From: Rodentibacter myodis
Lineage (GTDB): Bacteria; Pseudomonadota; Gammaproteobacteria; Enterobacterales; Pasteurellaceae
Direction: 5' to 3'
NCBI RefSeq assembly: GCF_001999305.1
Contig: NZ_MLHQ01000025.1
Location: forward strand, 1 to 64,000
Length of the DNA: 64,000 bases
Of this stretch, positions 19,458 to 29,306 are shown in pieces; the stretch's first letter is position 1, and every line of letters starts with the position of its first letter. The notes beneath the pieces were generated by a model, which made no database searches, was not told the origin of the DNA, and worked only from the letters and a program-made list of their open reading frames with translations. The position numbers were made by a program, and so were the translations under genes.

Positions 19458-21161
19458 GTGCAAGCAACACATTCTGTTTCCGTCAAAATTGCGAAATATC
19501 TTTTTCTGATCATTATTATCGCCGGCATTATCAGTTCCTTGAGTTTGGTGATTATGGCGGGGAATAAATCCGATGCGCAAGCCATTAATGTATCCGGTTC
19601 TTTGCGTATGCAGAGTTATCGTTTGCTCTATTTAATGGAAAAATACCCGAATGCCGTGGAAAAAAATTTGCGGTTGTATGAAGAAGGGTTGTATGCCCCA
19701 AGTTTAGTGGATATTCAACACCAGCTTTTTACCCCTACCGCACTAAAACAATCCTATCAAATTTTGCTGGAACGCTGGCCGGTGATGGCTGACTTTGCAC
19801 GGCAAAATAATATTGAACAATATCGACAAAATGTTGCCGATTATGTCCACGATGTGGATTGCTTGGTACTTGAATTACAACGCTTTAGTGAACAAAAATG
19901 GATTTTTGCCTTATCCGTGCTGTGTTTTTCAATGTTGCTCATTGTGGGTATGGTTTCTTATGTGATTTGGTTTACCCGTAGAGAAGTGGTTAAACCGCTA
20001 AAATTGCTCACCAAAGCCAGTATGCAGGTGCAAATGCGGCGTTTTGATCATCTTCCTCTTGATACGAAAAGCAATAATGAACTGGGTATTTTGGCACGGG
20101 TATTTACCCAAATGTCCACTGAATTAGGCAAACTTTATTCCCGACTTGAAGAGGCGGTAAACGAACAAACGCAAAAGTTACGCCAAAGTAACCGCTCTTT
20201 AACCACCCTTTACCAAAGTTCTCAGTTGCTTACGGTGAATACAATTGATGATAAAATTCTCAGTCAATTGCTCAATCATATCCGCATCAGCGAACATTTA
20301 CCTTATATTGCACTCAACATTTTTGGTGCGGAGCATTGGAATGTGGCGTTTGGCGAACGGCAACTTCAGCAAAATTTATGGCAGGAAGAATTAAAAGTTG
20401 AAAATGAAACGCTCGGCGTGCTGACTTGGCAGACAGGATTGCCCTGCCCCGATTCAAGAATGATGCAAAATTTGGCACAAATGTTGGCACGTGCGCTTTA
20501 TTTCCATAAAAATCAACGGCAACAAGAACAGCTTTTATTAATGGAAGAACGTTCTATCATTGCCCGTGAATTACACGATTCTTTAGCGCAAGTTCTCTCA
20601 TTTTTACAGATTCAGTTGAGTTTATTAAAACACAATTTGAAGAATGAGGATGATAAAGCAAAACAAAAAAGCCTCGCCATTATTGCCGATTTTGAACAGG
20701 CACTTTCCGGTGGATATGCGCAGTTAAGGGAGCTTTTGGCAACCTTTCGCCTAACGGTGCAAGAAGCCAATTTGCACTTGGCATTGGAACAAGTGATTGA
20801 TTCCTTACGTTCACAAACAACAATGAAGATGTGCGTAAATTGTCGTTTGCCCTCACAAAGTTTAAATCCGCAACAGCTTGTACACGTGCTACAAATTGTG
20901 CGGGAAGCAACACTCAATGCGATTAAACATTCAAAAGGAAATCTTATTGAAATTAATGCGCAAACAAACGCTGAGGGGGAGTATGAAATTTCCATTCAAG
21001 ATGACGGCATTGGCATTCCAAGTTTAGACGAGCCGGAAGGGCATTATGGATTAAATATTATGGCGGAACGCAGCAGTCAACTGAATGCCAACTTAACCAT
21101 TCATCGCCGAGAACAAGGCGGTACGCAGGTCAAAATTACCCTGCCACAGACATTATTTTAG
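19458..21161 (+). CDS. narQ: Nitrate/nitrite sensor histidine kinase NarQ
   Basis: 567 residues starting with GTG at 19458, supported by GAGGCAAGG just upstream. TM1 lies near residues 13-34 and TM2 near 150-173, enclosing the periplasmic sensor. The ligand-binding P-box (about 43-59) reads INVSGSLRMQSYRLL. HAMP and coiled-coil regions follow, then the HisKA_3 H-box ARELHDSLAQVLSFLQIQL and a HATPase domain with DDGIGIPS. It phosphorylates NarP/NarL in response to nitrate and nitrite. The partner regulator is not in the window. narQ-murB-rpoH order matches H. influenzae. Confidence 0.96.
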   Translation: MQATHSVSVKIAKYLFLIIIIAGIISSLSLVIMAGNKSDAQAINVSGSLRMQSYRLLYLMEKYPNAVEKNLRLYEEGLYAPSLVDIQHQLFTPTALKQSYQILLERWPVMADFARQNNIEQYRQNVADYVHDVDCLVLELQRFSEQKWIFALSVLCFSMLLIVGMVSYVIWFTRREVVKPLKLLTKASMQVQMRRFDHLPLDTKSNNELGILARVFTQMSTELGKLYSRLEEAVNEQTQKLRQSNRSLTTLYQSSQLLTVNTIDDKILSQLLNHIRISEHLPYIALNIFGAEHWNVAFGERQLQQNLWQEELKVENETLGVLTWQTGLPCPDSRMMQNLAQMLARALYFHKNQRQQEQLLLMEERSIIARELHDSLAQVLSFLQIQLSLLKHNLKNEDDKAKQKSLAIIADFEQALSGGYAQLRELLATFRLTVQEANLHLALEQVIDSLRSQTTMKMCVNCRLPSQSLNPQQLVHVLQIVREATLNAIKHSKGNLIEINAQTNAEGEYEISIQDDGIGIPSLDEPEGHYGLNIMAERSSQLNANLTIHRREQGGTQVKITLPQTLF

Positions 21162-21170
21162 GATTCTCAA

Positions 21171-22196
21171 ATGCAAAGTTTACAACCTTTTCACACTTTT
21201 CATCTTGCGGTTTCTGCACGAGAAATTATCGAAGCACAAAATATCGAACAAATTCTGCAAATTTGGAAGCGGGCAAAATCAGAAAATTTACCGGTGCTTT
21301 TTTTAGGACAAGGCAGCAATATGCTGTTTTTAGAAGATTTTAATGGCATTGTGATCATCAACCGTTTACGGGGTATCACCCACACACAAGATGAACACTT
21401 CCATTATTTACACGTAAATGGCGGTGAAAATTGGCATAATTTGGTGCAATGGTCTTTGCAACAAGGTATTTATGGATTAGAAAACCTTGCCCTAATTCCC
21501 GGCTGTGCCGGTTCTGCACCAATCCAAAATATTGGTGCATACGGTGTGGAATTTAAAGATGTATGCCACTATGTGGACGTACTGGATTTAACCTCCGGCG
21601 AATCATTCCGATTAACGACGGCACAATGTGAGTTTGGTTATCGGGAAAGTATTTTTAAACATCGTTATCAATCCGGCTATGTGGTGACGGCGGTAGGGTT
21701 AAAATTAGCGAAAAATTGGCAGCCTATATTGAAATATGGAACACTGGTGAATTTTGATCCGCAAAGGGTTACGGCACAGCAAGTATTTGATGAGGTTTGC
21801 CATATTCGCCGGAGTAAATTGCCGAATCCTGATGAGCTTGGCAATGCGGGGAGTTTCTTTAAAAATCCTATCGTCAGTGCCGAAAAATTTATTGAGCTAC
21901 AAAAACAGGTTGAAAATCTACCGCACTTTCCACAGTCGGACGGCTCGGTGAAACTGGCGGCAGGTTGGTTGATCGATCAATGTCGCCTCAAAGGTTTTCA
22001 AATTGGCGGCGCAGCAGTGCATAAGCAACAGGCACTTGTTATTATTAATCAAGAAAATGCCACAGGGAAAGATGTGGTAGAACTGGCACGTCATATTCGT
22101 AAAGCCGTGGCAGAAAAATTTGGTGTCTATTTGCAACCGGAAGTACGGTTTATGGGGGCAAGCGGTGAAGTGGATAGCGAACAAACCATAGCCTGA
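21171..22196 (+). CDS. murB: UDP-N-acetylenolpyruvoylglucosamine reductase
   Basis: 341 residues, a type I MurB. FAD-binding signature [15 protein letters not shown], then [19 protein letters not shown], and the catalytic Ser-bearing [10 protein letters not shown]; the C-terminal Glu region is LQPEVRFMG. It reduces UDP-GlcNAc-enolpyruvate to UDP-MurNAc in peptidoglycan synthesis. The ATG lies 9 bp after the narQ stop, so the two are probably co-transcribed. Confidence 0.97.
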   Translation: MQSLQPFHTFHLAVSAREIIEAQNIEQILQIWKRAKSENLPVLFLGQGSNMLFLEDFNGIVIINRLRGITHTQDEHFHYLHVNGGENWHNLVQWSLQQGIYGLENLALIPGCAGSAPIQNIGAYGVEFKDVCHYVDVLDLTSGESFRLTTAQCEFGYRESIFKHRYQSGYVVTAVGLKLAKNWQPILKYGTLVNFDPQRVTAQQVFDEVCHIRRSKLPNPDELGNAGSFFKNPIVSAEKFIELQKQVENLPHFPQSDGSVKLAAGWLIDQCRLKGFQIGGAAVHKQQALVIINQENATGKDVVELARHIRKAVAEKFGVYLQPEVRFMGASGEVDSEQTIA

Positions 22197-22252
22197 ACCT
22201 ATCGTGAAAATGTTAATAAAATTGAGTTACACAAAATAATAAGGAAAGCAAA

Positions 22253-22567
22253 ATGAATTTTAAAGAAATTTTAGACAGATTACCTTCTATTGATCACCTA
22301 AGCGGTTTAAATGTAAAACAGGGAGATAGCGTTATTCATCATATTCCTGCCGTGGCGGGAAAACTCGGTTCATTGCGTGTTTATAATGCTTTGAGTGAAA
22401 AATTTAACGGAAAATTAGACCGCACTTCCGCCCAACAAGGGATTGAATGGTTTGCGGAACATATTGAGGATGCCAAAGCCAATCCGGGCAAACATCCGAA
22501 TATTGATTTGCTCTTTAAAGTACGTGATGAAAATCAACAATTCACCCTTGAAATATTAAAAAAATAA
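22253..22567 (+). CDS. Conserved small protein, DUF2322-like
   Basis: 104 residues with a good RBS (AATAAGGAAAG). It matches what I recall of the DUF2322 family, about 100 residues, with an IDHLSGL stretch near the start and NPGKHPNIDLLFKV near the end. Function unknown; no membrane segment or enzymatic motif. It lies between murB and rpoH on the same strand and contains an internal USS (near 22420). Confidence 0.7.
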   Translation: MNFKEILDRLPSIDHLSGLNVKQGDSVIHHIPAVAGKLGSLRVYNALSEKFNGKLDRTSAQQGIEWFAEHIEDAKANPGKHPNIDLLFKVRDENQQFTLEILKK

Positions 22568-22619
22568 TTGGAAAGTTTGAACTTTTGATTGGTAAAACCT
22601 GTCTTATAAAACAAATTCA

Positions 22620-22648
22620 TTCAATAAGACGACTTATTGTGATATAAC
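22620..22648 (+). promoter_or_regulatory. rpoH promoter with overlapping dyad
   Basis: -35 TTCAAT (22620-22625), 17-bp spacer, -10 TATAAC (22643-22648). A perfect inverted repeat AATAAG-ACGA-CTTATT (22623-22638) overlaps the -35 and spacer, which could be an operator. Confidence 0.5.
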
Positions 22649-22652
22649 TAAC

Positions 22653-22670
22653 GCCAATTTACCAATTGGC
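22653..22670 (+). promoter_or_regulatory. Hairpin in the rpoH 5' leader
   Basis: GCCAATT (22653-22659) pairs with AATTGGC (22664-22670) around TACC. It ends about 20 nt before the AAGGAAAAC ribosome binding site of rpoH. Confidence 0.45.
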
Positions 22671-22696
22671 AATCGCTAAGAGAAATAAGGAAAACA

Positions 22697-23539
22697 ATGG
22701 ATAAAGAAACACAAATGATGCTAATTCCTCAAGGCAGTATCGAAGGCTATATTCGTGCAGCAAATGAATATCCAATGCTGACCGCAGAGGAAGAAAAGGA
22801 ATTGGCAGAGCGTTTGTATTATCACGGAGATATTGAGGCGGCAAAAAAATTGGTGTTGTCTCATCTTCGCTTTGTTATTCACGTTGCGCGTGGTTATTCC
22901 GGTTACGGATTACCGCAAGCAGATTTGATTCAAGAGGGCAATATTGGCTTAATGAAAGCCGTAAGACGTTTTAATCCTGAAGTGGGTGTGCGTTTGGTTT
23001 CCTTTGCCGTGCATTGGATTAAAGCGGAAATTCACGAATATGTACTTCGTAACTGGCGTATTGTGAAAGTGGCAACCACCAAAGCTCAACGTAAATTATT
23101 CTTTAATTTGCGTAAAACCAAACAACGCTTGGGTTGGTTTAATGATAATGAAGTGGATATGGTGGCAAATGAGTTAGGCGTTTCCAAAGAAGATGTGATG
23201 GAAATGGAATCTCGAATGACCGGTGCGGATTTAGCCTTTGATTTGCCGACAGACGACAATGAGGAAAGCTACTCGCCTTCACTTTATTTGGAAGATAAAA
23301 GTTCTAACTTTGCCGCCGAACTTGAAAATGAAAACTTTGAAAATCAAGCCGTGGAGCAATTAGGCGTTGCTTTGCAAAGTTTAGATGCCCGTAGCCAAGA
23401 TATTATCAAAACCCGTTGGTTGGATGATAACAAAGCGACATTACACGAGTTAGCGGCGAAATATAATGTGTCTGCGGAACGTATTCGACAACTTGAAGCC
23501 AATGCACTTAAAAAATTAAAAAGTGCGGTCAATTTCTAA
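22697..23539 (+). CDS. rpoH: RNA polymerase sigma-32 (heat-shock sigma factor)
   Basis: 280 residues, usual length. Region 2 has [20 protein letters not shown] and [17 protein letters not shown]; the RpoH-specific region C (RpoH box, [10 protein letters not shown]) is present; region 4 helix-turn-helix is near [18 protein letters not shown]. It directs transcription of chaperone and protease genes. Its leader carries a small hairpin and a dyad at the promoter. A USS lies at the very end of the gene. Confidence 0.98.
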   Translation: MDKETQMMLIPQGSIEGYIRAANEYPMLTAEEEKELAERLYYHGDIEAAKKLVLSHLRFVIHVARGYSGYGLPQADLIQEGNIGLMKAVRRFNPEVGVRLVSFAVHWIKAEIHEYVLRNWRIVKVATTKAQRKLFFNLRKTKQRLGWFNDNEVDMVANELGVSKEDVMEMESRMTGADLAFDLPTDDNEESYSPSLYLEDKSSNFAAELENENFENQAVEQLGVALQSLDARSQDIIKTRWLDDNKATLHELAAKYNVSAERIRQLEANALKKLKSAVNF

Positions 23540-23554
23540 CGTATTTTAAAAATG

Positions 23555-23581
23555 AAAACCTGCCCAATGGCAGGTTTTTTA
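23555..23581. terminator. Terminator between rpoH and plsY (convergent)
   Basis: AAAACCTGCC (23555-23564) pairs with GGCAGGTTTT (23569-23578) around CAAT, with T and A tracts on the two sides. Confidence 0.9.
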
Positions 23582-23586
23582 TTGCA

Positions 23587-24186
23587 TTATTTTTTCTTAA
23601 ATTTAGACCACATTTTTTCTTCTTGCCCACGCCATAGACGTTGAATATTGTCGTGATGACGATAAATCAATAAGCAACAAACAAGCGCAACAGGAAAGGT
23701 AAATTCCGGTTTAAACCACCACACATAAAAAGGCACAAGTAATGCGCTAATCACCGCACTTAAAGAGGAATAACCGCTAATTAAAAAGACGACAAGCCAA
23801 GTGCTTAATGTTGAACCGGCGACCGCCCAAGCAATCGGGGCGATTGCACCAAATGCTGTGGCAACCCCCTTTCCCCCTTTAAATTGAAAGAAAATAGGGA
23901 AAATATGCCCAAGACAAGCCCCCAATGCCACCATACCTAATTCAAACTGTGTTAAGCCTAAATAATAGCCTGCCCAAACCGGTAACATTCCTTTCAAAAT
24001 ATCAAAAATTAATACGCCTAATGCCGTCCACTTCCCACTAATGCGAAGAACATTGGTTGCACCGGGATTATTTGAGCCATTTTGACGAGGATCCGGCAAA
24101 CCTGCCATTTTACAAATTAAAATCGCACCGGAAATTGAGCCAATGAGATAGGCGAATATCATATAAAAAATGGCAAATAGGCTCAT
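23587..24186 (-). CDS. plsY: Acyl-phosphate:glycerol-3-phosphate acyltransferase PlsY
   Basis: 199 residues with five or so membrane segments. Family motifs: [19 protein letters not shown], then [14 protein letters not shown] and the loop [12 protein letters not shown]. It acylates glycerol-3-phosphate at position 1 in phospholipid synthesis. The Lys-rich end (WSKFKKK) is cytoplasmic. It diverges from folB, as in E. coli (plsY/ygiH-folB). Confidence 0.95.
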   Translation of the reverse strand: MSLFAIFYMIFAYLIGSISGAILICKMAGLPDPRQNGSNNPGATNVLRISGKWTALGVLIFDILKGMLPVWAGYYLGLTQFELGMVALGACLGHIFPIFFQFKGGKGVATAFGAIAPIAWAVAGSTLSTWLVVFLISGYSSLSAVISALLVPFYVWWFKPEFTFPVALVCCLLIYRHHDNIQRLWRGQEEKMWSKFKKK

Positions 24187-24270
24187 TTAGCACCTCGGAA
24201 GAATAAATTGGTTCGTTATTTTACCTAAACTTGATAGCATACGCCTACAATAATTTTGGAGGAAACGAAG

Positions 24271-24624
24271 ATGGATCGTATTTTTATTGAGGAACTTACC
24301 GTATTCGCCCAAATCGGTGTTTATGATTGGGAGCAACAAATTAAACAAAAACTGGTTTTTGATATTGAAATGGCTTGGGATTGTCGTAAGGCAGCGGAAA
24401 CGGATGATGTGCAATATTGTTTGAATTATGCGGAAGTAAGCCAATTTATTTTAGATTATGTTCAAGGAAAACCATTTTTACTTGTAGAAAGCGTGGCTTA
24501 TGAAGTCGCCGAGCAATTACAACAACGTTTTGATATTCAATGGCTATGTTTAAAACTCAGTAAACCAAAGGCAGTTGCACAGGCTCGTAGTGTGGGAATT
24601 ATTGTAGAACGAGGTACGTTATAA
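24271..24624 (+). CDS. folB: Dihydroneopterin aldolase
   Basis: 117 residues from ATG 24271, preceded by GGAGGAAA; a TTG 15 bp upstream is in frame but lies on the ribosome binding site. Motifs: MDRIFIEELTVFAQIGVYDWE, and further on LNYAEVSQFI, then VESVAYEVAEQL with the catalytic Glu, and KLSKPKAV with the catalytic Lys. Folate biosynthesis, dihydroneopterin to 6-hydroxymethyl-dihydropterin. Confidence 0.95.
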   Translation: MDRIFIEELTVFAQIGVYDWEQQIKQKLVFDIEMAWDCRKAAETDDVQYCLNYAEVSQFILDYVQGKPFLLVESVAYEVAEQLQQRFDIQWLCLKLSKPKAVAQARSVGIIVERGTL

Positions 24625-24752
24625 ATTCCACAAAATTAGGGAAACATTATTTTTCCTTTCGACATTTGCGAAACAATACCGAAAATACATTAAATTTTGA
24701 CCGCACTTTAAATCAAAGTAACTTTAATAAAATTTGTTTTTATCCCTACAAA

Positions 24753-24776
24753 AAAACCCGACCAAAGTCGGGTTTT
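24753..24776. terminator. Bidirectional terminator between folB and rplI
   Basis: AAAACCCGAC (24753-24762) pairs with GTCGGGTTTT (24767-24776), with A and T tracts outside. It ends the rpsF-priB-rpsR-rplI operon on the minus strand. Confidence 0.9.
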
Positions 24777-24795
24777 CTTTTATCAATAAGATAAA

Positions 24796-25245
24796 TTATT
24801 CAGCAACAACGATAACGTTTAATGATGCGAATACTTCACTGTGAAGTTGGAAACGAACATCGTGATCACCAAGAGTACGGATAGGACCGTTTGGTAAACG
24901 AACTTCGCTTTTCGCAATTTCAACGCCTGCTGCAGTCACTGCTTCAGCCACATCACGAGTTGTGATTGCACCGAATAAACGACCTTCATCACCTGCTTTA
25001 GATGCGATTGTCACTGATTCTAATACTGTAACTTGTGCTGCACGTGCTTGTGCTGCTGCAAGATTTGCTGCTGCTGCCGCTTCTAATTCGGCACGACGAG
25101 CTTCAAAATGTTCAATGTTAGCTTTAGTTGCCATAACCGCTTTACCTTGTGGGATTAAGAAGTTACGGGCAAAACCTGATTTAACATTAACTTGATCACC
25201 TACATTACCTAGGTGAGCGATTTTATCTAAAAGAATTACTTGCAT
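24796..25245 (-). CDS. rplI: 50S ribosomal protein L9
   Basis: 149 residues. The N-terminal rRNA-binding domain reads [19 protein letters not shown] with [16 protein letters not shown], then a long Ala-rich connecting helix (about 45-75) and the C-terminal domain ending LNVIVVAE. Last gene of the rpsF-priB-rpsR-rplI operon; RBS AAGGAGAT. Confidence 0.98.
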   Translation of the reverse strand: MQVILLDKIAHLGNVGDQVNVKSGFARNFLIPQGKAVMATKANIEHFEARRAELEAAAAANLAAAQARAAQVTVLESVTIASKAGDEGRLFGAITTRDVAEAVTAAGVEIAKSEVRLPNGPIRTLGDHDVRFQLHSEVFASLNVIVVAE

Positions 25246-25261
25246 TACCGTATCTCCTTAA

Positions 25262-25813
<552 letters not shown>

Positions 25814-25827
<14 letters not shown>

Positions 25828-26191
25828 CCTCAAAATCGTTGTTTTCAACTTCAGCTAAAGCTTTACGATCATCTTTTGCTTTAACCATTGGGGACGCTTC
25901 TGTTACGGCGTGCTTAGTGTGGATAACAAGACTGCGTAATACAGCATCGTTATAACGGAAAGTCGTTTCTAGCTCGTCGATTACTTGTTGAGGCGCTTCT
26001 ACATTCATAAGCACATAATGTGCTTTGTGTAATTTGTTAATTGGGTACGCTAATTGACGACGACCCCAATCTTCTAGGCGATGAACTTGACCGCCGGCTT
26101 CTTTTACAGAACCGGTATAACGTTCAATCATACCTGGTACTTGCTCGCTTTGGTCCGGATGAACCATAAACACGATTTCGTAGTGACGCAT
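25814..26191 (-). CDS. rpsF: 30S ribosomal protein S6
   Basis: 125 residues: [20 protein letters not shown], then [20 protein letters not shown], ending in an acidic tail (NNDFEDAEE) that in some species is extended by added Glu residues. RBS AAGGAG. First gene of the operon, behind a structured leader and a clear promoter. Confidence 0.98.
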
Positions 26192-26214
26192 TACTGCTCC
26201 TTACGGGTTAATCA

Positions 26215-26250
26215 GCCTTTGACGTAGATTAGCCACCAATCTGCAAAGGC
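26215..26250 (-). ncRNA. Candidate S6:S18 leader RNA structure
   Basis: In the rpsF leader, GCCTTTG and CAAAGGC form an outer 7-bp stem (26244-26250 with 26215-26221). An inner stem AGATT/AATCT (26226-26230 with 26238-26242) closes the loop, with an ACGT bulge between the stems on one side. A CCG lies shortly downstream (in AACCCGTAAGGAG). Known S6:S18 leaders use a CCG-bearing structure before rpsF; I infer the same function here. Confidence 0.5.
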
Positions 26251-26285
26251 AAGGAACGAAAATTCAATGTGGCTAAGGGTTGCGG

Positions 26286-26313
26286 ATTATACATAAAATT
26301 TTTCCTTCCGCAA
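26286..26313 (-). promoter_or_regulatory. Promoter of the rpsF operon
   Basis: Minus strand -35 TTGCGG (26308-26313), 16-bp spacer, -10 TATAAT (26286-26291). This gives a leader of roughly 85-90 nt that contains the whole hairpin at 26215-26250. Confidence 0.65.
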
Positions 26314-26341
26314 CCAATTTGCGCCATTTTTAAACAAAAAG

Positions 26342-26362
26342 AAAGCCGATAAAATCGGCTTT
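26342..26362 (-). terminator. Terminator after infA
   Basis: AAAGCCGAT (26342-26350) pairs with ATCGGCTTT (26354-26362) around AAA. On the minus strand it is followed by TTCTTTTTGTTT. Confidence 0.85.
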
Positions 26363-26377
26363 GCAGTTGAAATCAAA

Positions 26378-26638
<261 letters not shown>

Positions 26639-26802
26639 TCAATCTTTTACAAAAAACGCGCGGATTATAGCCGTTTTTCACTTTATGCGAAAGGTGAAAA
26701 TAAAATTGAGGAGAAAAAAGTCAATTTGGTTCATCGTTGTAACGATTTACAATCAAAAAACAGGCTCTATAATGAGCAAATTTTCGCAAAAAATGGAATA
26801 TT

Positions 26803-27663
26803 ATGAGTTCAAAAACACATTTAGGACATACCGCCCGCAAACGCTTCGGACAAAACTTTTTACACGACAATAACGTTATTCAAAATATCGTGGCGGCAAT
26901 TTATCCGCAAAAAAATCAATTTTTGGTTGAAATCGGCCCCGGTCTTGGGGCATTAACCGAACCCGTTGGCGAACAGGTTGATCATTTAACCGTGGTGGAA
27001 CTTGATCGTGATCTTGCCGAACGTTTACGTCATCACCCTTTTTTACACCAAAAACTTAATGTGATTGAAACCGATGCAATGCAGTTTGATTTTAGCACAC
27101 TTTATGCGGAACAAGCGCAGGAACCAAAGCAAAAACTACGCGTGTTTGGCAACCTCCCCTACAATATTTCAACGCCATTAATGTTTCATCTGTTTAAATT
27201 TCACGATGTGATTCAAGATATGCACTTTATGTTGCAAAAAGAAGTGGTGAAACGCTTGTGTGCCGCACCGAACAGTAAAGCCTACGGACGTTTAACCATT
27301 ATGGCGCAATATTTTTGCCAAGTGATGCCCGTGTTGGAAGTGCCGCCAACGGCATTTAAACCCGCCCCAAAAGTCGATTCTGCGGTGGTGCGTTTAATTC
27401 CACACAAGGAATTGCCTCATCCCGTAAAAGATTTATATTGGCTAAATCGAGTGTGTACACAAGCCTTTAATCAACGCCGTAAAACCTTGCGTAATGCCCT
27501 TTCTACATTATTTTCGGCGGAAAATTTGACCGCACTGGGGGTGGATCTAAACGCTCGTGCAGAAAATCTCTCCATTGCAGATTATGCCCGTTTGGCGAAT
27601 TGGCTTGCGGATAATCCACCACTTGATGTGCATAAAGCGGAAATTGTCGATAGTGATGTTTAG
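26803..27663 (+). CDS. rsmA: 16S rRNA (adenine1518/1519-N6)-dimethyltransferase
   Basis: 286 residues. SAM-binding motif [13 protein letters not shown], acidic motif [12 protein letters not shown], and the catalytic [11 protein letters not shown]-terminal RNA-binding helical part. It dimethylates two adjacent adenines near the 3' end of 16S rRNA. It is upstream of apaH on the same strand, as in E. coli (ksgA-apaG-apaH), but apaG is missing between them. Confidence 0.97.
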   Translation: MSSKTHLGHTARKRFGQNFLHDNNVIQNIVAAIYPQKNQFLVEIGPGLGALTEPVGEQVDHLTVVELDRDLAERLRHHPFLHQKLNVIETDAMQFDFSTLYAEQAQEPKQKLRVFGNLPYNISTPLMFHLFKFHDVIQDMHFMLQKEVVKRLCAAPNSKAYGRLTIMAQYFCQVMPVLEVPPTAFKPAPKVDSAVVRLIPHKELPHPVKDLYWLNRVCTQAFNQRRKTLRNALSTLFSAENLTALGVDLNARAENLSIADYARLANWLADNPPLDVHKAEIVDSDV

Positions 27664-27705
27664 CGGTGGTTTTGTTTAACCTTTCACGAAAAAGAGCGGT
27701 CAAAA

Positions 27706-28533
27706 ATGGCAACGTATTTAGTGGGTGATTTGCAAGGCTGTTTTGATGAATTACAGCTTTTGTTAGAGAAAGTACAGTTTAATCCTGCCAATGATAAACT
27801 TTATTTGGTGGGCGATCTCGTTGCCCGTGGTGATAAATCCTTGGAATGTTTACGTTTTGTCAAATCATTGGGCAAGGCGGCACAAACCGTATTGGGGAAT
27901 CACGATTTACATTTAATTTCAACCGCACTTGGTATTAAAAAAATTAAACCCCGCGATCGGGTTGAACCCATTTTCCAAGCTGATGATGTTGAAGAACTGA
28001 TTAATTGGCTTCGTCATCAACCTTTAATGGTACATAATGAAAATCTCGGTTTTGTCATGGCACACGCCGGTATTTCGCCGGATTGGGATCTTGCCACCGC
28101 GAAAACCTGTGCGAAAGAAGTGGAAGATGTGTTACAAAATGGCGATTTTCACACCTTACTTTCGCAAATGTACGAAAACTATCCCGATCGTTGGTCTGCC
28201 GAGTTAGCCGGCATAGATCGTCTGCGTTATATTATTAACGTGTTCACCCGTATGCGTTTTTGTTATTGGGATCATCGATTGGATTTCGACTGCAAACTTC
28301 CTCCCAAAGATGCGCCTGCCGAGCTTACCCCTTGGTTTAATTTGGATAATCCGCTTTATCGCCAAATCCCTATTGTGTTCGGACATTGGGCAAGTTTGGT
28401 GGATGAAAAAACGCCGTCAAATATTTATGCCCTTGATACCGGCTGTGTATGGAATAATCGAATGACAATGCTACGTTGGGAAGATAAACAAATTTTCACA
28501 CAAAGTGCGGTCAAAAATTACCGTGATTTTTAA
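27706..28533 (+). CDS. apaH: Bis(5'-nucleosyl)-tetraphosphatase, symmetrical
   Basis: 275 residues. Metallophosphatase motifs: [10 protein letters not shown] near residue 7, [20 protein letters not shown], and later [11 protein letters not shown]. Splits Ap4A into two ADP. It starts 42 bp after rsmA with GAGCGGTC as a poor ribosome binding site, which is itself a USS-like core. A USS lies at the 3' end. Confidence 0.96.
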   Translation: MATYLVGDLQGCFDELQLLLEKVQFNPANDKLYLVGDLVARGDKSLECLRFVKSLGKAAQTVLGNHDLHLISTALGIKKIKPRDRVEPIFQADDVEELINWLRHQPLMVHNENLGFVMAHAGISPDWDLATAKTCAKEVEDVLQNGDFHTLLSQMYENYPDRWSAELAGIDRLRYIINVFTRMRFCYWDHRLDFDCKLPPKDAPAELTPWFNLDNPLYRQIPIVFGHWASLVDEKTPSNIYALDTGCVWNNRMTMLRWEDKQIFTQSAVKNYRDF

Positions 28534-28574
28534 GATGAAATGCGCCTTGAGCGCATTATTTTTGGTGAGGAAAA

Positions 28575-29210
28575 ATGATGATAACACCGACTTTATCCGC
28601 ACAATCTTGCGAGCTTTTCAATATCCCTTTTTTCCAATTTGCTCAAATGAAAAAATTTTGTCCGCAGGAAATTCCTGCGATCAAAGCCCGTTATAAAAAG
28701 GAATGGGATAATTGGAAAGCACTGATTCAAGCGGTTTCCACCCAACTTGGTACGCCTTTTGCCAAACCGCATATTGAAAGTTGGACAAACGGTTGGCAGG
28801 TGCGGGCGCATTTCTTCGCTTATTTCAAATATGAATTTAATCAACATTCCGCCGCCATTTTTTCAGTGTTATTGAATCGCCGCCGCCTTTCTGTCAGCTT
28901 GGATTGGCATTGTTATCGTGCAGATCGCTCGCAAATTAATGTGCAACAATACAATCAATGGTTGGATCATTTTGATTTTTCTACCTTTGCCGGTTTTGAT
29001 TTATGGCGGGGTGATGAAAGTGAATATGCCGATTTTCAACAAGTCAACCAATTTACGCAACGAGATCTTCTGTTGCGTAATGAGGAAGATTTTTGGTGTA
29101 TTGGCAAAAATATTGAAAAAGCGGATCTCACCAAATTAGATGCCGTCACCTTTATTACAGAGACTATTCGTTCCCTTATGCCGCTTTATGAACAGGCTCA
29201 TCAGGCTTAA
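28575..29210 (+). CDS. Conserved hypothetical protein (HI_0552-like)
   Basis: 211 residues, RBS GTGAGGAAA before two adjacent ATG codons (28575 and 28578). It appears to be the family found after apaH in H. influenzae (HI_0552), recalled from gene order rather than from a search. Aromatic-rich soluble protein with NRRRLSVSLDWHCYRADRSQ in the middle and a helical end. No catalytic motif is recognisable and the function is unknown. Confidence 0.7.
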   Translation: MMITPTLSAQSCELFNIPFFQFAQMKKFCPQEIPAIKARYKKEWDNWKALIQAVSTQLGTPFAKPHIESWTNGWQVRAHFFAYFKYEFNQHSAAIFSVLLNRRRLSVSLDWHCYRADRSQINVQQYNQWLDHFDFSTFAGFDLWRGDESEYADFQQVNQFTQRDLLLRNEEDFWCIGKNIEKADLTKLDAVTFITETIRSLMPLYEQAHQA

Positions 29211-29306
29211 TTTTTCGTTTTCTTAAAGAACATTCCAATTATTTCGTGCTATCATTACACCAATTTAACATTTTTAACAAAATTAAATCATTTTAGGAGT
29301 ATTTTT

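Noticed and set aside
25828-25848. Longer PriB start inside rpsF
   Set aside because: The 108-residue form from 25827 is the family length and begins at the conserved Leu-Lys-Ser-Asn.
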